A program made the position numbers and the translations under genes. Positions 28,389 through 36,408 of a stretch of 64,000 nt of DNA are shown here, piece by piece (the stretch's first letter is position 1; every line of letters begins with the position of its first letter). The notes below the pieces were generated by a model, which was not told where the DNA came from, did no database searches, and was given only the letters and a program-made list of their open reading frames with translations. This DNA comes from Rubellimicrobium arenae (lineage in GTDB: Bacteria > Pseudomonadota > Alphaproteobacteria > Rhodobacterales > Rhodobacteraceae), in assembly GCF_017916295.1 (NCBI RefSeq), contig NZ_JAFMSS010000005.1, forward strand, positions 124,001 through 188,000, given 5' to 3'.

Positions 28389-28663
28389 CTTCCGACCGGA
28401 CGCGCTGCATTCAACCAGTACAACCTGCGCCATCCGAATGCTGGTGCGGAAAGCGTGCGGAACCTTCCGCAACATCCAATCCGGCAGCCCTTATCGCGAC
28501 CGCCGACCGCCTCCGTCTGGCCCGGACCGTCCCGGGTCGGTCGTGCCTCCAACTGCATGGGCGACACCAACAGTCCTAACGCAGCCTTCGCTTGGGCGAG
28601 ATCGGGGGTCGTCCCGCGTCAAAGGTGCCCCATGGCGGAGACAGCTTTCTACTGGAACAGGTC

Positions 28664-29734
28664 TCAGCCGTCCCGATCCGCTGACGGAAGAAGGCTGGCA
28701 TAGTAGGCGGCCAGGGCCGCGATATCCTCGTCGGAGAGGTCCCGGGCGGCGGCCCGCATCAGCTGGGCCTGGGGTCCGCCGCCCCGCGCACCCTCGCGCC
28801 ACAACCTCAACTGGGTGCCGAGGTAGGTCTCGTATTGTCCGGCAATGGCGGGCCCGGGTCCCATGGGCGATGCGGGATTCGCCTCGGGACCATGGCAGGC
28901 GGCGCAGGCTGGAACCTCGGGGTCTGCCGTTGCGGCATGGGCCAAATCCCGCCCCCGGGCCGCGAGGGTCGGGTCCGCAGGCTGCGGCTCGGCGGCGGCG
29001 GGCAGCGAGCCGAAATACGCGACCAGCCGATCCAGTTGCTCCGGCATGAACTCGGAGGCGGCATGGGACATGATCCCGCTTTCGCGAAGGCCGCGGTCAT
29101 AGGCCGTGATCGACTCGGTCAGGTAGGCGGCGTCCAGCAGGTCGAGCCGCGGAATATGCGGGTTTCCGGAGCGTCCATCGAGTCCATGGCAGCCGGCGCA
29201 GTAACCCAGCCCTTCGGGGCCGCGCGCCTCCGGCGTCTCGGTGAGTGCGGCATAGGTCTGGGCATCCATCCCGCCCTGCACCCGCACCAGGAACGCGACC
29301 ACCGACCACATCTCGTCCTGTCGGCTTGAGGGCCAGCCGGGCATCCCGCTCATCTTGACGCCCTCGCGCAGGATCCAGCCCAGATGGCGCGGGTCCCAGT
29401 CCCTGACCGCCACCTCGATCGGAGGCGGCCGTGGCATCATCCGCTCGATGGTCGCGGTCCGTTCCTCACCGGGCGCGGCATGACACTGACGGCACGCCCG
29501 GTCGAAGTGACGCGCGCCCAGCGCCGCCAGGGCGTCGGTCAACTCCGGGACCTCATGCTCGGGGGGGGCCCTCAGCTTGACGGACTGCCTGTAGGCCGTG
29601 TGGAGGACCCATTCGGTGATGGGCCAATGGCCAGCCCGGGCAGAAACGTTGTAGAGCCCGCCGAACACGACGGCCGCTCCGGACAGCACTGCCAGCGCCA
29701 TCAAGGCCACGATGGTCAGGAGGACGGTCCTCAT
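28664..29734 (-). CDS. Membrane-anchored tri-heme c-type cytochrome
   Basis: The 356-residue protein has an N-terminal membrane helix (VLLTIVALMALAVLSGAAVVFG) and three CxxCH haem sites: CRQCH, CAGCH and CAACH. The last two lie in a typical tandem cytochrome c4-like unit, each with a later Met (for example SGIMSHAASEFM and LMRAAARDLSDEDI), while the first sits in its own domain. It is the last gene of the oxidase operon and overlaps the ctaG-like stop by four bases. A role as electron donor to the oxidase is a sensible inference; alcohol-dehydrogenase-type cytochromes are a family alternative. Confidence 0.85.
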   Translation of the reverse strand: MRTVLLTIVALMALAVLSGAAVVFGGLYNVSARAGHWPITEWVLHTAYRQSVKLRAPPEHEVPELTDALAALGARHFDRACRQCHAAPGEERTATIERMMPRPPPIEVAVRDWDPRHLGWILREGVKMSGMPGWPSSRQDEMWSVVAFLVRVQGGMDAQTYAALTETPEARGPEGLGYCAGCHGLDGRSGNPHIPRLDLLDAAYLTESITAYDRGLRESGIMSHAASEFMPEQLDRLVAYFGSLPAAAEPQPADPTLAARGRDLAHAATADPEVPACAACHGPEANPASPMGPGPAIAGQYETYLGTQLRLWREGARGGGPQAQLMRAAARDLSDEDIAALAAYYASLLPSADRDG

Positions 29735-30324
29735 GCCACCTCCCCGTCCGGCAGGCGCAACGCCCGGGCCGTGAGCCACAGGCCCCCTGCCAGGTAGATC
29801 GGCGTGCCGATCCCCAGCATCAGCAGCCCCCCCAGGCGCTGGCCGCCGACATCGGGGGACGTTCCACAGATGGCGGCGTAAAGGTCATTGCCTGACAGGA
29901 CCAGCAAGGCCCCGAGCAGGGTCATGTGCATGGAAGTCAGCAGGAGCGCCCCGGCTCCGGCCAGCGGCTGGGCCGCCCCCAGCGCGCCCGCCCAGACCAT
30001 CAGCCCTCCGATCAGGAACATGGCCTGCTCGGCAAATCCCCATCCGGGATCGAGACGGGCCGCCCCATGCAGCACGGGCAGGTGCCACCCCCAGACGATG
30101 GCGAACTCCGCAGCCGCGCCCGCCAGGACAGGAACGTGCATCCGGCGAACCAGGCTTGGGACCGACAGCACGATCAACGGAGCCGCGCAGGCAACGAGCG
30201 TCATGTGCGTCAGCATATGCGCGGGAAAGGCTGCCCCGAACCAATCTTCGAGTGGAGCGCCCCAAGCCAGCGCCAAGGCCGCGCCGGCCGGGGCCAGGAC
30301 TGCCATCCGGGGGCTCATAGGCAA
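29731..30324 (-). CDS. ctaG: Cytochrome c oxidase assembly protein, CtaG (caa3) family
   Basis: This family of polytopic proteins is needed for assembly of caa3-type oxidases, probably in copper delivery; it is unrelated to the Cox11 family that shares the CtaG name. The 197-residue protein has five or six helices and the His-rich patches FPAHMLTHMTLV, WGWHLPVLHG and TSMHMTLLGALLV expected of the family. It is shorter than the Bacillus proteins. It overlaps both neighbours by a few bases. Confidence 0.82.
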   Translation of the reverse strand: MPMSPRMAVLAPAGAALALAWGAPLEDWFGAAFPAHMLTHMTLVACAAPLIVLSVPSLVRRMHVPVLAGAAAEFAIVWGWHLPVLHGAARLDPGWGFAEQAMFLIGGLMVWAGALGAAQPLAGAGALLLTSMHMTLLGALLVLSGNDLYAAICGTSPDVGGQRLGGLLMLGIGTPIYLAGGLWLTARALRLPDGEVA

Positions 30325-30719
30325 CTCGTCTCGAAGAAGGCGGGCAAGGCCGTGTAGATCACGCCCAGGAAGGAGATGATCGACAGGAGAAGCGCGGCAT
30401 GGCCCAGGAACTGGGTCCGATCCTCGTTGGACCCGTCGTCATCGTCGAAGACGTCGTCGTTGCCGTCGCGCCATTGCGTCCAGGACCGGCGTCCCGCCCA
30501 GCCGATCCCGGCCAGGGCCGCCAGCGTTCCGGCGCCGATGGACCAGCGCATGGCCTCGATCGCCGGTGGCGACGCGTCCAGCTTGGCGCAGATCACGGCA
30601 GCGGCGGCATAGCAGGCGATGAAGTGAAGCGCCCAGATCAACGGCCCGAGGGTGATCCGCCAAAGGCTCGCCTGTTCTTCGGCGAACTCGTGCTCGGGGC
30701 TCGGCGGCTGGTCGGTCAT
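30315..30719 (-). CDS. Small membrane protein of the oxidase operon, unknown function
   Basis: I do not recognise a characterised family in this 134-residue protein. It has an acidic N-terminus (PEHEFAEEQASLW), two helices in the first half (LIWALHFIACYAAAAVICA and IGAGTLAALAGIGWAG), an acidic cytoplasmic stretch DDVFDDDDGSNEDRTQF, and a third helix (LLLSIISFLGVIYTALPAFF). It sits between the fused subunit I-III gene (one base gap) and ctaG (overlap of ten bases), so it is surely co-translated with them. An assembly factor or small oxidase subunit are the two options. Confidence 0.75.
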   Translation of the reverse strand: MTDQPPSPEHEFAEEQASLWRITLGPLIWALHFIACYAAAAVICAKLDASPPAIEAMRWSIGAGTLAALAGIGWAGRRSWTQWRDGNDDVFDDDDGSNEDRTQFLGHAALLLSIISFLGVIYTALPAFFETSCL

Positions 30720-30720
30720 G

Positions 30721-33282
30721 TCACAGGAGCCTCGGCAGGCCGGCCACGGTCGCGACGGTGACCAGCACCTTCAGACCCAGGAAGTGCCAGAACAGCGCAA
30801 TGTTCCACAGCGGCGCGTCGTAACGCGGCGTGAACCGGCCGGTGAGCAGCCCGGCCAGGCAGAAGAGTTGCATCAGCACACCTGCCAGGATGTGGAGCGA
30901 TGTCCAGATCACGAGGACCCACATCGTGGCCGGATAGACATGGGTGGTTGGGTCGAGGTCGGGAAGGTGGACCGCGCCGACCAAAGCCGCCCCGCCGAGG
31001 CAGGCCAGCACCGCCGCGGCAAGAAGGCAGAGCATGGCGATCCCGCTGCGGTGACGACGGTTCGTCGCACGGGCCCCGACCGTCAGCGCCCAGCTTGCGG
31101 CCAGCAGGACTCCGGCGGCCACCGACAGCGCAGCGTCGGCGAAATCGGCTCCGGGCGGCGGGAAGTCCGGGCGGGCGGTCCAGTAGAAGAAGACTCCGAA
31201 GACGAGGCTCGCGAAGGCGGTCGCGTCACCCAGCATGGTGATCCACATGCCCCACCAGCCGACAGCCCCCGGCCCCGAGACGTAAAGCGGCAGCCGCATT
31301 CCCAGGCCGGCGTCCTTCATCTCGGCCTCTGGCCGGACCGTTGCCGTCCGCCACAGCCAGACGAGCACACCTGCGATGGCCACCACCGTCGCCGCCAGGG
31401 CGGGCCGATACCATTCAAAGGTGGGAAGGATGAAGGCGGCGCCCGTCGCGACTGCGGTGAAGATGGTGATCCAGGCTGGGCCCGCCACCCGAAGCACCTG
31501 GAGCGGACGGGCGTCGATGACCGAGGTCACCAGGGTCTCGCGCTTCATCTCGGGGGCGTCAGCCAGGTAGAACCGGCCAGCCTCGATCCGCTCGACAAGG
31601 CGGTCCTGCTGCCAGACGGGATAGCGGGTGTCGATGTAGGGGACGGACCGCGCCCCCCAATCCTCGTCAGGGTCGGGCGTGAATTCGAGGGTGCCCGCGT
31701 TCCAGGGGTTCCGGCGGGCCGGACGTTCCCGCCCCTTGGGACGGATCAGGTCCCAGGCCAGCACCGCGAAGCCAGCCGCGATGACGAAGGCCGCCACGGT
31801 GGACACGAGGTTGAGCGTATCCCAGCCCAGACCGCTCGGATAGGTGAAGACCCGGCGCGGCATTCCCAGTAGCCCCGTGAGGTGCATGGGCAGAAAGCTC
31901 ACGTTGAAGCCCGTGAAGATCAGCCAGAAGGCCCAGCGGCCCAACCGTTCCGAGAGCATTCGCCCGCTGATCAACGGATAGAAGTAGTAGGCGCCCGCGA
32001 TCACCGGAAAAACGAAGCCGCCGAACAGCGTATAGTGCAGGTGCGCCACCACGAAATAGGTGTCATGCGCCTGCCAATCGAACGGCGCGACCGCCACCAT
32101 GACCCCCGTAAGTCCCCCGGCCGTGAAGATGGCCAGCGACCCCGCGATCCACAGCATTGGTAGCCCCATCTTGACCCGCCCGGCCAGCAGCGTCGCCACG
32201 AAGGCAAAGAGCTGGATGCCCGTCGGGATCACCACCGCCTCCGAGGCCGCCGAGAAGAAGCCCAGCGACATCGATGGCAGCCCGGTCGTGAACATGTGGT
32301 GGACCCAGAGCCCGAAGCTCAGGAACCCCGTCCCGACCGCCGACAGCACGATCCAGGAATAGCCCACGATCGGCCGCCGCGCGAAGGTGGGCACGATCAT
32401 CGCCGTCAGCGCGATCGAGGGCAGGAAGATGATGTAAACCTCCGGGTGACCGAAGATCCAGAACAGGTGTTGCCAAAGTAGCGGGTCGCCCCCCCGCTCT
32501 GGGTCGAAGAACGGCCAGTCGAAGGCCCGCTGCAGCTCGAAGAGCAGGTCCCCGGCGATCAGCGGCGGGAAGGCGAACAGGATCATGCCGCCGACCACCA
32601 GCACGTACCAGGCATAGAGCGGCATGAGGTTCACGCGCATCCCCGGCGGGCGGCATTTCAGGACGCCGACGATCAGCTCCACGGCGGCGGCGATGGACGC
32701 GACCTCGATGAAGGACAGGCCCAGAAGCCAGATGTCCGATCCCACGCCCTCGTCCTCGACGGAGAGCGGCGGGTACATGAACCAGCCGGCGCGTGGCGCG
32801 GCGTCGAAGAGCACCGAGCCCAGCACGAAGACGCCGCCGATCAGGAAGCACCAGTAGCCGTAGGCGGACAGCCGGGGGAACGGCAGGTCGCGCGCCCCAA
32901 GCAGCGATGGCAGAAGCAGGATCGACACCGCCTCGAACATCGGCACGGCGAAGAGGAACATCATCGCCGAGCCGTGCATGGTGAAGAACTGGTTGTAGCG
33001 GTCCGCCGACAGGAAATCGTTGTCCGGCACGGCCAGCTGCACGCGGACGAGCAGCGCGAGCACACCCGCCGCCAGCATGAAGGCGAAGGCCGTCATGGTG
33101 TACCAGACCCCCACCTGCGAGTTGTTGACGATGCTGAGGGCTCGCCAGCCAGTCGGGTTCTCCCAGGTCCTGCGCAGGCGCTCGGCCTGAGCCCGCGACT
33201 CCTCGGGTGGAACTGGCTGCATCAGGAGCTCCTCGGGCGGGGGGAACGGTCCCTCGGGAGGTGGTGCGCTCGTGGGGGTCAT
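30721..33282 (-). CDS. Fused cytochrome c oxidase subunits I and III
   Basis: The 853-residue protein joins the haem-copper subunit I to subunit III. In subunit I, haem a/a3 and CuB ligands are visible: FTMHGSAMMFLFAVP, FGHPEVYIIFLPS (His-Tyr pair), WVHHMFTTG (His-His) and VVAHLHYTLFGG. At about residue 600 a linker leads to seven more helices that match subunit III (MLGDATAFASLVFGVFFYW; TMWVLVIWTSLHILAGV). Fused I-III chains are known for caa3-type enzymes. The ATG overlaps the subunit II stop (TGA) by four bases. Confidence 0.93.
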   Translation of the reverse strand: MTPTSAPPPEGPFPPPEELLMQPVPPEESRAQAERLRRTWENPTGWRALSIVNNSQVGVWYTMTAFAFMLAAGVLALLVRVQLAVPDNDFLSADRYNQFFTMHGSAMMFLFAVPMFEAVSILLLPSLLGARDLPFPRLSAYGYWCFLIGGVFVLGSVLFDAAPRAGWFMYPPLSVEDEGVGSDIWLLGLSFIEVASIAAAVELIVGVLKCRPPGMRVNLMPLYAWYVLVVGGMILFAFPPLIAGDLLFELQRAFDWPFFDPERGGDPLLWQHLFWIFGHPEVYIIFLPSIALTAMIVPTFARRPIVGYSWIVLSAVGTGFLSFGLWVHHMFTTGLPSMSLGFFSAASEAVVIPTGIQLFAFVATLLAGRVKMGLPMLWIAGSLAIFTAGGLTGVMVAVAPFDWQAHDTYFVVAHLHYTLFGGFVFPVIAGAYYFYPLISGRMLSERLGRWAFWLIFTGFNVSFLPMHLTGLLGMPRRVFTYPSGLGWDTLNLVSTVAAFVIAAGFAVLAWDLIRPKGRERPARRNPWNAGTLEFTPDPDEDWGARSVPYIDTRYPVWQQDRLVERIEAGRFYLADAPEMKRETLVTSVIDARPLQVLRVAGPAWITIFTAVATGAAFILPTFEWYRPALAATVVAIAGVLVWLWRTATVRPEAEMKDAGLGMRLPLYVSGPGAVGWWGMWITMLGDATAFASLVFGVFFYWTARPDFPPPGADFADAALSVAAGVLLAASWALTVGARATNRRHRSGIAMLCLLAAAVLACLGGAALVGAVHLPDLDPTTHVYPATMWVLVIWTSLHILAGVLMQLFCLAGLLTGRFTPRYDAPLWNIALFWHFLGLKVLVTVATVAGLPRLL

Positions 33283-34346
33283 TTCAGGCTCCAGAGCCAG
33301 TCGGCCAAGGCCGTCAGCTCATCCTCGGGCAGGTGAGCATAGGCTGGCATCCGGACCCCGGGCTTGAAGGCGGCCGGGTCGCGGATCCAGTCCGCGATGG
33401 CCTCCGGGGTCATCGGCAGGATGCCGGCCGCCACGGAGCCGCGCGCGCCCAGATGCGTGAGATCGGGACCGACGGCGCCGCGGGCTCCGGTGCCCCGGAC
33501 GGCATGGCAGGCTCCGCAGCCCTGGGCGGCGAAGATGGCGGCGCCGGCGCCACCCGCCCCCCCGGCCGGTGCGGCCTCCCGCGCCAGCCAGTCACGAAAA
33601 TCGCCCTCCTCCATCGCCACGGCCTGGAGTGCCATGAGCGCATGGGACAGCCCGCAGAACTCGGCGCACTGGCCGCGCCAGAGCCCCTCCTGCGTCGGAT
33701 GCAGCGACATCCGATTGATCCGTCCAGGGATCATGTCCGTCTTGCCACCCAGGGCAGGCAGCCAGAGGGAGTGGATGACGCCCGTCGAGGCAAGCTCGAT
33801 CTCGGTGCGCTGCCCGACCGGCAGGCGGATCTCGTTGGCGGCGACAATGGGCGCATCGGCTCCGTCGGGCCAGTACTCCACGCGCCACCAGAACTCCTCG
33901 CCGGTGACGCGAAGCCTCAGGCCTTCGCCGACGGCCCTTTGGTCCGGCATGATCGACAGGCCATAGGACAGCAGCGCGGTGAGCACCACGACCGGCAACC
34001 CGATGCCCCCGCCGATGATCAGCGCCTCCGCCCACCCGCGCGAGACCGGTCGCCCGCCCCTCCGCGTGGCGTAAAGGAACAGGCCATTGATCCCCAGCCA
34101 GAGGACGACGGCCCCGACCAGCATGACGGTGAACAGGCGATCGAGTTGTGCGGCGTCAGCGCCTCCGGTGGACAGCGCGGATTGCGGGCCGTCGCAGGCT
34201 GTCAACAGGAACGGCGCCAGCACCCACCAGCACCCAAGCTGACTGGACGGGCCGAGTGCCAACCGTTCCCGAGCCGAGCCCGAGGTCAGTCCGGGTCCGG
34301 CTTGGCGTCCGGCAGAGGGCAAGGACAGGTTGGCCCGCGTCGTCAT
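33279..34346 (-). CDS. coxM: Cytochrome c oxidase subunit II with C-terminal cytochrome c domain
   Basis: The 355-residue lipoprotein-like subunit carries the CuA centre and a fused cytochrome c, as in caa3 oxidases. After a 35-residue N-terminal extension comes an h-region ending in a lipobox LLTAC. Two helices follow (FTVMLVGAVVLWLGINGLFL and LIIGGGIGLPVVVLTALLSYG). CuA ligands are in GQCAEFCGLSHALM, and an upstream His is in STGVIHSLWLPALGG. The haem site is CGACH with Met in VRMPAYAHLPEDEL. GGAAGG precedes the ATG at 34346. It is the first gene of a five-gene operon. Confidence 0.92.
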   Translation of the reverse strand: MTTRANLSLPSAGRQAGPGLTSGSARERLALGPSSQLGCWWVLAPFLLTACDGPQSALSTGGADAAQLDRLFTVMLVGAVVLWLGINGLFLYATRRGGRPVSRGWAEALIIGGGIGLPVVVLTALLSYGLSIMPDQRAVGEGLRLRVTGEEFWWRVEYWPDGADAPIVAANEIRLPVGQRTEIELASTGVIHSLWLPALGGKTDMIPGRINRMSLHPTQEGLWRGQCAEFCGLSHALMALQAVAMEEGDFRDWLAREAAPAGGAGGAGAAIFAAQGCGACHAVRGTGARGAVGPDLTHLGARGSVAAGILPMTPEAIADWIRDPAAFKPGVRMPAYAHLPEDELTALADWLWSLK

Positions 34347-34470
34347 CCACCTTCCGCTTGAACCAGCTACATACGTGTCAGATCTAGCCCGGCCCGAAGG
34401 GAAGCAACCGCCTCCGGCGAGCGAAGTCCCGCGTCCTGTCCGCGCCGTCGGGATCGTCCCGACTGGCCGT

Positions 34471-36207
34471 CTATCCGGCAGGGAACGTGACCACGAAGCG
34501 CGTCCCTGGGGGTCCCTCTATGGCGAGCGTGCCCTCCAATTGGCGCACGAAGCCGTCGAGAAGCTTCATCCCGACCCCTCCCGACCCGGACCTGGTCTCG
34601 GCCGGCGGCAGACCGGTGCCATCATCGGCCACCACAAGCCGAAGGCTGCCTTCGCCGACCATCGAGAGGACGATCCGGATCGACCCCCGATCGCGGCCCC
34701 GGAAGGCATGCTTGACCGCGTTGATGACCAGCTCGGTGACGAGGAGGCCCAGAGCGATGCCCCGCGCCGGGGCCAGCAGGATGCCTTCCCCCGCCTCGAC
34801 CTCGAGGTCGAACTGGTTCCCGGCCAGGAACGCCGCCTCAAGCTCCCGCGCCAGGCCACGCAGGTAGGCGCCGGCATCGAGGCTCTGCACCTCGTCGCGG
34901 GTCAGCCGGAACAGCTGGCGATGGACCAGCGCCATGGCCCTGAGGCGTTCCTCAGCGTCGCGAACCGCGGCTTGGGCAACCGGATCCGAGATGCGGCGGC
35001 TTTGGAGGCTGAACGTGCTTTCCATGAGCTGGAAGCTGTTCATCACCCGGTGGCTCATCTCGCGGGCCAGAAGCTCGTTGCGCTGCGCAAGCCGCTCCGT
35101 TTCGCGGGCCATCGACCGCAGCTCGGCTTCGACCCGGTCGCGCTCGGCGCGGCTGGCGTTCAACTCATCCATGTAGCTGTCGAACTCGGCCCCAAGAGCC
35201 TCGATCTCGCCATCCCTCGACTTCATCCGCGTCCGGGCATCGTCATTGCCGGACCTCCGGGCGGCCAGCACGGACGCGATCTGCGACACCGGCCCCCGGA
35301 CCAGGCGCTGGCCCAGGCCCCACGACAGGAGCGCCGCAAGGATCGCCGCCGCCGATGTGAGGGCGAAGGTTCGCGCCATGGCAAGGTTGATTGGGCGGAA
35401 CGCCTCGTTGCGGGAGATGCCCGCACTGACATAAAGACCTGCTGGAGCGGCCCCGACCGGCACAAAGCCAAGGATGCGCGTGGTCCCGTCCTGGCTCAGG
35501 ACCTCGGCGGTCCCTGGCGCGTCGCTATGGACGAAGGACTGGAAGCTGTCGGGAATCGTGGTCCCGACGAAGCGCTCCGGAAAGGGTTCGCGCGCGATGA
35601 TGACGCCCTGAGGGTCGGCGATGGTCAGCGATCCGTTGGCGGCGATCTTTCTCTCGCGCAGGGACCCCGCAAGCCATTCGAGGTCGAGGACTGCCGTGAC
35701 GACCCCGACAGCTCGGCCGTCTGCGCCCGTTACGGCCAGGGCCAGGGGCAGCACCTTGTCGCCCGTCACCCGGGCAACCGTAAAGTCGCCCACCACAAGA
35801 CGCCCCTTCGCGGCAAGCGCCTCTTGGAAATAGGCATGCTCTGCGACATCAAGGTCGATGTCGGACAGGTCGTCGCGGCAAGCCACTCGCCCCATCGTGT
35901 CCGTGACGATGATGCTTTTGAACTGCGGGAGAAGGGGCTTGAGACGGTCCAGATACCGGGTGCACGGCTCGCGGTCGAACGACTGGACCGCCGGGGCTGC
36001 GGCGATCGCCTGCAGGATCCCAGCCGACCCGGAGGTGAGCCGCTCCATCTCAAGCGCCGCTTGCGTCGCAGCAGCGAGCGCAAGCCCACGCACCTCGGCC
36101 TCCCGGCTCTGTCGAAGTGCGATCTCGTTGTAGAGCAGGGCCAAGAGGATCGGGATCAGCGCGGACGCCGTGATCGCAATGACGCGCTGAGCGACCGAAA
36201 GGCGCAT
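34471..36207 (-). CDS. Orphan sensor histidine kinase with periplasmic Cache-like domain (HisKA_2 type)
   Basis: The 578-residue protein has an N-terminal helix (VIAITASALIPILLALLYNEIAL), a periplasmic dCache-like sensor of about 240 residues (DTMGRVACRDDLSDIDLDV, AYFQEALAAKGRLVVGDF), a second helix (FALTSAAAILAALLSWGLG), HAMP-like linker and coiled coil, and then a HisKA_2 phosphoacceptor motif EMSHRVMNSFQLMES. The ATPase domain has ELVINAVKHAF (N box) and VADDGTGLPP. This kinase group often acts in general stress or light signalling in alphaproteobacteria. No response regulator adjoins it. Confidence 0.88.
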   Translation of the reverse strand: MRLSVAQRVIAITASALIPILLALLYNEIALRQSREAEVRGLALAAATQAALEMERLTSGSAGILQAIAAAPAVQSFDREPCTRYLDRLKPLLPQFKSIIVTDTMGRVACRDDLSDIDLDVAEHAYFQEALAAKGRLVVGDFTVARVTGDKVLPLALAVTGADGRAVGVVTAVLDLEWLAGSLRERKIAANGSLTIADPQGVIIAREPFPERFVGTTIPDSFQSFVHSDAPGTAEVLSQDGTTRILGFVPVGAAPAGLYVSAGISRNEAFRPINLAMARTFALTSAAAILAALLSWGLGQRLVRGPVSQIASVLAARRSGNDDARTRMKSRDGEIEALGAEFDSYMDELNASRAERDRVEAELRSMARETERLAQRNELLAREMSHRVMNSFQLMESTFSLQSRRISDPVAQAAVRDAEERLRAMALVHRQLFRLTRDEVQSLDAGAYLRGLARELEAAFLAGNQFDLEVEAGEGILLAPARGIALGLLVTELVINAVKHAFRGRDRGSIRIVLSMVGEGSLRLVVADDGTGLPPAETRSGSGGVGMKLLDGFVRQLEGTLAIEGPPGTRFVVTFPAG

Positions 36208-36408
36208 CGACGGTATCCAGTCCCCCAAGCCCCGGTCCGCCGGCAAGCCGGACGAGCCTTTGCGAGCCTAGCATGGGGGGCCCGGGAACCTGCAAGCCGT
36301 GATCTCTGGCCGGGCCGGATCTGCCGTCAGGTTCCGGATGGACAGGGCCTCTCGCGCCGATGCGCCCTGGATCGGGGCACCGCCGCAGGCAGCGACCTTA
36401 GGCCCGGT

